A DNA stretch of 12,512 nucleotides. Origin: Clostridiaceae bacterium (lineage in GTDB: Bacteria > Bacillota > Clostridia > Saccharofermentanales > UBA5734). The stretch is taken from contig JAAYPL010000062.1 in the NCBI GenBank assembly GCA_012519875.1, positions 1 through 12,512 on the forward strand. The letters run 5' to 3'. The translations under genes and the position numbers were made by a program. Positions 7,633-12,512 of this stretch are shown here, in pieces; position 1 is the stretch's first letter; each line of letters begins with the position of its first letter. The notes under the pieces were generated by a model. That model made no database searches, was not told the DNA's origin, and saw only the letters and a list, made by a program, of their open reading frames with translations.

Positions 7633-8420
7633 TTTTCAGAGGTTTTTCGAATGACAACGATATTATTAGCGTCAACATAAGGCTTGGAGAAATCCACATT
7701 GACCAACCGTTCTTCATTAATAGTCATGCCGGCTGCAATGGCTTTGATTTTGCCGCTCATCAAGGCAGGAATCAAACTGTCGAAAAGCATGCTTTCAACA
7801 ACCAGCTCCATACCAAGATGCTTGGCAACCCGGGCCATAATATCGATATCCACACCGATAACTTGGTCGCCGCTCATGTATTCATAGGGTGGAAAACCCG
7901 GTTCGGTTCCGACAACCAATTGACCACCGGAAGCGCCGACATTATAGTCCGGCGACGATCCTTGTTGGTCGGCGTGAGCCACAAATGAGGCCTGCAAGGA
8001 GCCATCCGCATTCATTTCGGCAATAACCGAATTAATTGCGTTTTGCAATTCACGATCACCTTTTTGCACGGCAACAGCATACTGTTCAGGTTCAAACCCA
8101 GCATCCAGTATGACCAGATCCTTATTGTCTTTTAAAAACGCGTTTGCCGTGTCCACATCCATGATTACACAGTCCACCTTGCGTTGTTTTAAAGCCGAAA
8201 TAACATCGACATACTGGTTGAAGCGCTCAACCCTACCGGCTGCAACATCTTCGGAGCCGGCCAGAATGTCACCGGTCGTCCCGCTTTGAACGCCAATAGT
8301 TTTGCCTTTGAGATCATCTGCGCCGCCGATTTTGATGGTATCAGGGCTGGTGCAGGCCACGGTCGACAGCAGAACCAGCAAAGCAACAAACAAGGCCAAC
8401 GACTGAATTAACTTTTTCAT
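7629..8420 (-). CDS. Amino acid ABC transporter solute-binding lipoprotein with circularly permuted family 3 fold
   Basis: This is the extracellular receptor of the adjoining ABC importer (263 residues). A lipoprotein-type signal peptide runs from MKKLIQ to STVAC, with C23 as the likely lipidated residue; the -3 position is Thr rather than the usual Leu. The two parts of the SBP_bac_3 fold are both well conserved but in reversed order. Residues 35-150 hold what is normally the second half: DDLKGKTIGVQSGTTGD (35-51), VDCVIMDVDTANAF (82-95), YAVAVQKGDRELQ and a final MNADGSLQ helix. After a polar linker (150-166), residues 167-258 hold the normal first half: LVVGTEPGFPPYEY, GVDIDIM, FDSLIPALMSGKI, and AGMTINEERLVNVDFS with ligand-type R238. 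The chain ends at the first hinge strand, VVIRKTSEK. Expected binding residues are present. I chose ATG 8420, with GGAG eight bases upstream; a GTG at 8429 overlaps that site. Substrate is unknown, probably a polar amino acid. Confidence 0.92.
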   Translation of the reverse strand: MKKLIQSLALFVALLVLLSTVACTSPDTIKIGGADDLKGKTIGVQSGTTGDILAGSEDVAAGRVERFNQYVDVISALKQRKVDCVIMDVDTANAFLKDNKDLVILDAGFEPEQYAVAVQKGDRELQNAINSVIAEMNADGSLQASFVAHADQQGSSPDYNVGASGGQLVVGTEPGFPPYEYMSGDQVIGVDIDIMARVAKHLGMELVVESMLFDSLIPALMSGKIKAIAAGMTINEERLVNVDFSKPYVDANNIVVIRKTSEK

Positions 8421-8428
8421 ATCACACA

Positions 8429-8432
8429 CTCC
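8429..8432 (-). promoter_or_regulatory. Ribosome binding site fixing the receptor start
   Basis: GGAG on the minus strand lies eight bases before the ATG at 8420. The GTG three codons upstream overlaps this site and therefore cannot be the start it serves. Confidence 0.65.
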
Positions 8433-8489
8433 ATCCGCTTATATTGGATGCCCATGCTTGGTAAAGCAAAAGGACAGCAATCGTTAATA

Positions 8490-8518
8490 TTTATACATCA
8501 TTTCACATCATTATTCAA
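8490..8518 (-). promoter_or_regulatory. Predicted sigma-A promoter of the ABC importer operon with a direct-repeat spacer
   Basis: On the minus strand TTGAAT (8518-8513) and TATAAA (8495-8490) are spaced 17 bases apart, giving a predicted leader of about 60 nt before the receptor ATG. The spacer is almost entirely made of two AATGATGT copies, one helical turn apart (8512-8505 and 8502-8495), a plausible operator. This shows the importer has its own transcription separate from pheST, although I find no terminator after pheT. Confidence 0.55.
8495..8512 (-). repeat. AATGATGT direct repeat inside the promoter spacer
   Basis: Two exact copies of AATGATGT are separated by GA, giving a 10-base period. 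They lie between the -35 and -10 elements of the importer promoter. A protein bound here would block RNA polymerase. No matching regulator gene is identifiable in the window. Confidence 0.5.
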
Positions 8519-8529
8519 TCAAACTGAAC

Positions 8530-8545
8530 GATTATTCGATTATTC
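8530..8545. repeat. Tandem 8-base duplication at the pheT stop
   Basis: GAATAATC (minus-strand reading) is repeated twice without a gap across the pheT stop codon. A third copy with one mismatch lies at 8509-8516, next to the -35 element of the importer promoter. It may be an extension of the operator region or simple AT-rich drift. Confidence 0.4.
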
Positions 8546-10960
8546 TCTCAAGGCAGCTTGAAATTCCTCCTGCAGGGACTTCCGGATTCGCTGCATGATC
8601 GGTTGGACGTCATCTTCTTTCAGCGTCCTGGTCGATGAGCGGAAAACCAAATTATACGCCAATGATTTCTTGCCTGCGGGAACCTGAGGTCCCTGATAGA
8701 CATCAAATAAACGAATGGTCTCCAGTATTTCGCCACCGGCTTCGACAATAACTGCTCTTAATGCGGCAGCCGTGATTTCAACATCGACAACAACCGCCAG
8801 ATCGCGCATAACCGCGGGGAACTTGGGCAACGGCCGATATTGACGTTTCGGAGTGGAAGCCGCTAACAAAGAACCGATTTCCAGATCCAGCAATGCCGTA
8901 CGAGGCGATACGGCATAATTAGCCGCCACCTCAGGATGAATGACTCCAAGCGTTCCGATGGCCTGTCCGTCACCGGTCAGAATAGCCGCCCGCCGGCCGG
9001 GATGAAGCCACGGGCAATCAGAAAGCGGCACGAAGGCAAGTGGGGCAACGCCGAGATGAATAGACATCTCCTCCACCACACCTTTTAAACGAAAATATTC
9101 CCCGCCGGGCTGCGGCTCATTTTCATCGTATAAAAAGGCCCCCAGATGACGTTTCTCAGCCGGCAGTCGACTTAGCGGCAACTGCTCAGGGTGATAGACA
9201 AAGGCGATTTCAAAGACACCCGCCTGGTTGACGGAATGATTCCAGTTGGTCGATGCCACCTCGAGCAGGCTGGGTGCCAAACTGGTACGCATTATCGAGT
9301 AATCCTCACCCAAGGGGTTTTTGATTTGGATCGCCCGGCGCAGCGGGTGTGTGGCCGGAACCAGCAATTTGTCCATTTGCTTCGGGCTTTCAAAGGAATA
9401 AGTACATGCTTCAAAAAAGCCCTGAGCAATCATTTGATCCTTGATTTTTTCCAGATAGTTTTGTTCACGGCTACGACCGCCCAGCGTTGTCCCTTTACCG
9501 GATAACAAGCTGGGTTCAATGCGATTGTAACCATAAAGCCGTGCGATCTCCTCGGCCAGATCGGCCTCTATAACCAGATCCGGGCGATAGGAAGGAATCA
9601 GCGCCTTAAGTCCGTTCTCGGAACTGACGGTTTCAATGCCCAATTCTCCAAGCTTACTCACCATCCAGTCAGCAGCGATGTTTGTTCCCAACAAAGCATT
9701 GATGCGTTGGACACTATACTCAATGGTTCGGGATTGTGGCCGAACCGGCCAAACATCGATCATACCCTGACAGACCCGACCTGCGCCAAGCAGTTCGACC
9801 AGCTCGCAGGCCCGCGCCATAGCCCTGGCGGCATTGTTGACATCGAGGCCTTTTTCAAAGCGTATCGATGATTCGGTTCTCAAACCGACATTTTTTGCGG
9901 CCTGACGCACGGCAGGAGCATGGAAGGTGGCTGATTCAAACAGGATCAGAGAGGTATCTTGGGTAATTTCACTATTTTCGGCACCCATGACACCGGCCAA
10001 TGCGACCGCCCGATCACGATCTGCAATAACCAGCATATCCGGTTTCAAATGTCGATCTATGCTGTCCAAAGTTCGCATGACTTCACCTTCATGTGCCCGG
10101 CGAACGATGATCTGTTGACCGGCCAGCTGATTCAAATCAAACGCATGCAACGGCTGACCCAGTTCCAGCATGACATAATTGGTGATATCAACAATGTTAT
10201 TGATCGGCCTTAAACCGGCGCCTCGCAGTCGGCGACGCATCCATTCCGGAGATGGGCCGACCCGAACATCGCGGATAACGTGGCCGCAATATCGATAACA
10301 AAGATCCGGCGCATCAATCCGAATGGCCGCCAGATCGACTGATCTTTCCGGACAGTCCGCCCGAAAAACCGGTAGAACGGGTTTGAAAGGCTGTCCGAGA
10401 GTGACAGCGGCCTCCCTTCCCAGGCCCTCGACCGAAAAACAATCTGCCCGGTTGGATGTGATCTCAAAATCAATCACAATATCATCGAGATGAAGAACGG
10501 ATTTAATGTCCTGCCCGATCATCGTGTCGGCAGGCAAAATAAAAATCCCGTCGGTCGCAGCCGATGGAAAATCAGCCACACTGCAGCCAAGCTCGGTTAC
10601 GCTGCATAACATGCCTTGAGAAAGCTGGCCGCGGAGCAAGCCGCTCCGAATGACATTGCCGTGGGGCAGCGTCGCTCCGTCCAAGGCAACCGGTGCAACC
10701 TGTCCAACTTGAATGTTTGTGGCTCCGGTAACAATCGTCAATTGGCTTGAACCGATGTCCACCGTGCAAATTTGAAGTTTATCGGCATCCGGGTGCTTTT
10801 TCAAATCCACAATCCGGCCGGTGACCACACCGGTCAGATCCGCGCCCAACGACTCGCAGCTCTCTACTTTGGAACCGCTCATGGTCATTGCATCGCAAAA
10901 CTCCTTGGGTTCAACCTGAATCGTGGTGAAATCATTAAGCCATTCTAGGGGAACTTTCAT
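8540..10960 (-). CDS. pheT: Phenylalanyl-tRNA synthetase beta subunit
   Basis: This is the beta subunit of the alpha2-beta2 PheRS, which charges tRNA-Phe; beta carries tRNA binding and editing. Its 806 residues match the bacterial full-length form. Domains in order are: the EMAP/OB-type tRNA-binding domain (about 40-150, with KHPDADKLQICTVDIG and SQGMLCS), the B3/B4 editing region (about 200-400, with INNIVDITNYVMLELGQPLH and RTESSIRFEKG), the B5 domain (about 410-480, ending ADLAEEIARLYGYNRI), the catalytic-like core, and the FDX-ACB anticodon-binding domain (about 713-806, PKFPAVMRDLAVVVD). The ATG at 10960 follows AGGAGGAG by eight bases. pheS ends 42 bases upstream, so the two are co-transcribed under the T-box. 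No anomaly is visible. Confidence 0.98.
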   Translation of the reverse strand: MKVPLEWLNDFTTIQVEPKEFCDAMTMSGSKVESCESLGADLTGVVTGRIVDLKKHPDADKLQICTVDIGSSQLTIVTGATNIQVGQVAPVALDGATLPHGNVIRSGLLRGQLSQGMLCSVTELGCSVADFPSAATDGIFILPADTMIGQDIKSVLHLDDIVIDFEITSNRADCFSVEGLGREAAVTLGQPFKPVLPVFRADCPERSVDLAAIRIDAPDLCYRYCGHVIRDVRVGPSPEWMRRRLRGAGLRPINNIVDITNYVMLELGQPLHAFDLNQLAGQQIIVRRAHEGEVMRTLDSIDRHLKPDMLVIADRDRAVALAGVMGAENSEITQDTSLILFESATFHAPAVRQAAKNVGLRTESSIRFEKGLDVNNAARAMARACELVELLGAGRVCQGMIDVWPVRPQSRTIEYSVQRINALLGTNIAADWMVSKLGELGIETVSSENGLKALIPSYRPDLVIEADLAEEIARLYGYNRIEPSLLSGKGTTLGGRSREQNYLEKIKDQMIAQGFFEACTYSFESPKQMDKLLVPATHPLRRAIQIKNPLGEDYSIMRTSLAPSLLEVASTNWNHSVNQAGVFEIAFVYHPEQLPLSRLPAEKRHLGAFLYDENEPQPGGEYFRLKGVVEEMSIHLGVAPLAFVPLSDCPWLHPGRRAAILTGDGQAIGTLGVIHPEVAANYAVSPRTALLDLEIGSLLAASTPKRQYRPLPKFPAVMRDLAVVVDVEITAAALRAVIVEAGGEILETIRLFDVYQGPQVPAGKKSLAYNLVFRSSTRTLKEDDVQPIMQRIRKSLQEEFQAALRE

Positions 10961-11002
10961 GATATATTCTCCTCCTGTCGGGTCCTTAAGAGCCAGGGCA
11001 GA

Positions 11003-12037
11003 TCAACGGAATTGACTAAGAAAGCGAATGTCATTTTCGAAAAAGTTACGGATATCGTCAATGCCATATCGCCCCATGGCCGTGCGTTCGACTCCGATTC
11101 CAAAGGCAAATCCACTGTAAACATCGGGATCAATGCCGCAATTGGCCAATACCTCCGGATGAACCAACCCTGCACCCAAGACCTCAATCCAACCCTCGTT
11201 CTTGCAGGTCCGGCAGCCGCTCCCGCCGCATGTCCAGCAGGAGATGTCGACCTCGCAACTGGGTTCGGTGAAGGGAAAATGATGCGGACGCAAGCGTATC
11301 TCGGTTTGTTCACCGAAAAGCTTACGGGCAAAAAGCTGAAGGGATCCGACCAGATCGCCCATGGTCACGCCCCGGTCAACAACCAGTCCTTCGATCTGGT
11401 GAAAAATCGGCGAATGCGTGGCATCCGGAGTATCGGAACGATAGACTTTGCCCGGACAGACAATCTTGATCGGCGGTTGGTTCTGCTGCATCACTCGAAT
11501 CTGGACCGGCGAGGTCTGGGTGCGCAGCAAAATTGAATCCGAAATATAAAAGGTATCCTGCGTATCACGAGCTGGGTGTCCGGGAGGCAGCCGCAGAAGC
11601 TCAAAATTGTATTTGTCGAGTTCAATTTCCGGGCCTTCGGCAATCGAGTACCCCAAGCCGATAAAAACAGCGCAGATCTCATCGATAATTTGCGTCAATG
11701 GATGACGGCAGCCTACAGGGACCGAGCGGCCGGGCAAAGTGATGTCCAGCTTCTCACTGGCCAGTCGAGCGGCGTTTTCTTCCATTTCCGCGCGCAACCG
11801 CGCTGCCGTCAGCTGTGTCTCCAGATCGGCTCGCACCTGATTGGCCAATCGTCCGGCCAACGGTCGTTCTTCTGCGGATAAGGTGCCCATGCCTCTGAGA
11901 ATAGCGGTCAATTTACCTTTCTTGCCCAGATAGCGAATCCGAAGATCCTCAACCTGCTGCGTCGAGACAGCCAGATCGATGGCCTGGGAAAACTCCTCAC
12001 GTAACCGCATCAAATCCTGATTCAAATTATTCATCAT
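11003..12037 (-). CDS. pheS: Phenylalanyl-tRNA synthetase alpha subunit
   Basis: This is the catalytic alpha subunit of PheRS, a class II synthetase. Its 344 residues equal the Bacillus subtilis length. It has an N-terminal coiled-coil arm (about 1-95), then LPGRSVPVGCRHPLT, and the class II core with PARDTQDTFYI, LRTQTSPVQIR, motif 2 with HSPIFHQIEGLVVD (208-221) and motif 3 with GFAFGIGVERTAMGRYGIDD (309-328). Four cysteines, C267, C270, C275 and C278, form a zinc-ribbon-like CxxCx4CxxC, as in other Bacillota PheS proteins. Two consecutive ATGs exist (12037 and 12034). AAGG lies six and nine bases before them, so either may be used. The frame stays open upstream to 12304, but that part is the T-box leader and is not protein coding. 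Confidence 0.97.
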   Translation of the reverse strand: MMNNLNQDLMRLREEFSQAIDLAVSTQQVEDLRIRYLGKKGKLTAILRGMGTLSAEERPLAGRLANQVRADLETQLTAARLRAEMEENAARLASEKLDITLPGRSVPVGCRHPLTQIIDEICAVFIGLGYSIAEGPEIELDKYNFELLRLPPGHPARDTQDTFYISDSILLRTQTSPVQIRVMQQNQPPIKIVCPGKVYRSDTPDATHSPIFHQIEGLVVDRGVTMGDLVGSLQLFARKLFGEQTEIRLRPHHFPFTEPSCEVDISCWTCGGSGCRTCKNEGWIEVLGAGLVHPEVLANCGIDPDVYSGFAFGIGVERTAMGRYGIDDIRNFFENDIRFLSQFR

Positions 12038-12077
12038 ACAACACCTTCGATTTTCCGGACTCTTGTTCCAATGTTCC

Positions 12078-12108
12078 AAAATAAAAAGCTTCGTCCCAAC
12101 GGGACGAA
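12078..12108 (-). terminator. Intrinsic terminator of the T-box leader
   Basis: TTCGTCCC and GGGACGAA form a perfect 8-base stem with a GTT loop. TTTTTATTTT follows after two bases. It competes with the T-box antiterminator and ends 40 bases before the pheS start. Confidence 0.93.
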
Positions 12109-12335
12109 ACTGTGTGTTCCGCGGTACCACCCGATTTCCGCAGCATCGCCACGGCTCTTTGATCGGCTTATAACGCAGCCGCCCGTCATCCCCTACTGCA
12201 CTGCGCGTTAAGTATTCAGGGATGCCGCTCCGGAGTGAACTTCGAACATATCGGTCCCGGACAGGCTTGCAGCCAAACGGCCCATCCTCTCTGCTGAACC
12301 TCAAGATGATCTACTCTCTCCATCATCGCATTATT
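12078..12335 (-). ncRNA. T-box riboswitch leader (tRNA-Phe) of pheST
   Basis: This untranslated leader senses uncharged tRNA-Phe and switches the terminator. Stem I begins with GATG (12327-12324) and GGAG, pairing with CTCC and CATC (12224-12221), with an AGAGAGTAG specifier-loop half at 12319-12311. The distal part holds AGAGAGGATGGG and GGCTGCAAGCC. On the 3' side GAA, G, TTC, A reproduces the usual specifier arrangement, placing the codon UUC at 12239-12237. The conserved T-box GGGTGGTACCGCG is at 12132-12120. Its UGGU bulge fits a tRNA ending in ACCA, as tRNA-Phe does. Uncharged tRNA-Phe would stabilise the antiterminator and allow pheS-pheT transcription; otherwise the terminator at 12108-12078 forms. 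Only the outer limits and the minor stems II and III are uncertain. Confidence 0.95.
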
Positions 12336-12340
12336 CTGAT

Positions 12341-12369
12341 ATAATATCATCAGTAACCCCGGCTGTAAA
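12341..12369 (-). promoter_or_regulatory. Strong sigma-A promoter for the T-box-pheST transcript
   Basis: TTTACA (12369-12364) and TATTAT (12346-12341) each match consensus at five of six positions with a 17-base spacer. TG lies one base before the -10 hexamer, as in extended -10 promoters. The predicted start is near 12335, just ahead of stem I of the T-box. An inverted CTGAT/ATCAG pair surrounds the -10 element. Confidence 0.75.
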
Positions 12370-12389
12370 GCCTGATTGCAGGCAGGTTG

Positions 12390-12512
12390 ATACGCGGAAT
12401 GCAACATTAAGTGTCGCCCAATGTTAAGAAACCAACCTGTATACTTCTAACGGTGTTCTGTAATCCAAAATCTTTCGAGGATAAGTATTCAGCCACATCT
12501 CTATGCGTTTGA
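12390..12512 (-). mobile_element. Right end of an IS30-family insertion sequence (inner boundary approximate)
   Basis: The transposase tail is followed on the minus strand by TTGGGCGACACTTAATGTTG and CATTCCGCG. IS30-type elements usually carry their terminal repeat just after the transposase stop, so this is the likely element end. AACATT and AATGTT (12425-12420 and 12408-12403) are inverted around an 11-base loop. The exact end near 12390 is a guess because the other terminal repeat and target duplication are outside the window. Confidence 0.5.
12424..12512 (-). CDS. IS30-family transposase, C-terminal end (partial)
   Basis: Only the last 28 codons are in the window, ending in TAA at 12426-12424. 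The reading RIEMWLNTYPRKILDYRTP, followed by LEVYRLVS, is the typical tail of IS30-family DDE transposases (the N-x-Y-P-R-K-x-L-x-Y-x-T-P-x-E-V signature). Whether the full gene is intact cannot be told, since the rest lies beyond the right edge. It is transcribed in the same direction as pheST and ends about 55 bases before their promoter. Confidence 0.85.
   Translation of the reverse strand, partial: KRIEMWLNTYPRKILDYRTPLEVYRLVS

Noticed and set aside
8421..8429. GTG start three codons upstream for the binding protein
   Set aside because: The GTG overlaps the GGAG ribosome binding site. The ATG at 8420 has ideal spacing and gives a standard MKK signal peptide.
8429..8540. Possible intrinsic terminator between pheT and the importer
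   Set aside because: The AT-rich repeats there do not form a stable GC-rich stem followed by T residues on the minus strand.
11012..11536. A 174-codon plus-strand frame opposite pheS
   Set aside because: It is fully antisense to the conserved PheS catalytic core, with no start signals or recognisable motifs.
11003..12304. A longer PheS of 433 residues starting at 12304
   Set aside because: The extra N-terminal part is translated from the T-box leader, terminator and ribosome binding site. Starting at 12037 gives the normal 344-residue family length.
12370..12383. GCCTG/CAGGC hairpin as a terminator for the transposase gene
   Set aside because: The stem is only five bases, it lacks a T-run, and it abuts the pheST -35 element. 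It is more likely incidental.
12216..12407. A 63-codon minus-strand frame between the transposase and pheS
   Set aside because: It runs through the promoter and stem I of the T-box, which are structured RNA and DNA signals, and has no family resemblance.
1..12512. CRISPR array, tRNA genes, phage or defence genes
   Set aside because: I found no regularly spaced repeats, no tRNA cloverleaf pattern with a TTCRA-type arm and acceptor pairing, and no phage or nuclease-type proteins on either strand.

Overview
Every gene I can support in this window lies on the minus strand, so the biological order runs from right to left. The content points to a member of the Bacillota, most likely a Clostridia-type anaerobe of moderate GC. 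The main indicators are a T-box riboswitch controlling pheST, a 344-residue Bacillus-type PheS, a YerC/YecD-type TrpR-related protein, strong AGGAGG-type ribosome binding sites, a DUF5702-like Tad protein and a lipoprotein-type ABC solute receptor. The species cannot be named from the sequence alone.

Right edge to 10960: the last 28 codons of an IS30-family transposase enter from the right edge and stop at 12424. About 55 bases further on is a strong promoter (TTTACA, 17 bases, TATTAT). It drives a T-box leader of about 255 nt with a UUC (Phe) specifier and a UGGU tRNA-end-binding sequence, closed by an intrinsic terminator. The genes it controls are pheS and pheT, the two subunits of phenylalanyl-tRNA synthetase.

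From 8540 down to 6066 there is a separate three-gene operon with its own promoter: a solute-binding lipoprotein, a membrane permease and an ATPase of the polar amino acid (PAAT) ABC family, joined by short overlaps. The binding protein is the most striking object in the window. Its two halves are in swapped order relative to the canonical family 3 receptor (a circular permutation), although each half is well conserved.

From 5985 to 3240 are three overlapping genes for membrane-anchored, TadE/TadG-like (Flp pilus-type) proteins. None of the motor, platform, secretin or prepilin peptidase genes of a Tad system is present in the window. From 3124 to the left edge are a small TrpR-like DNA-binding protein and, 28 bases behind it, secA, whose C-terminal zinc motif is cut by the window edge.

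The window thus combines translation (pheST), export (secA), nutrient uptake and a surface-appendage cassette. There is no sign of a phage, CRISPR array or defence island. The items most worth a second look are the permuted receptor, the direct-repeat operator candidate in its promoter, and the orphan pilin-like cassette.
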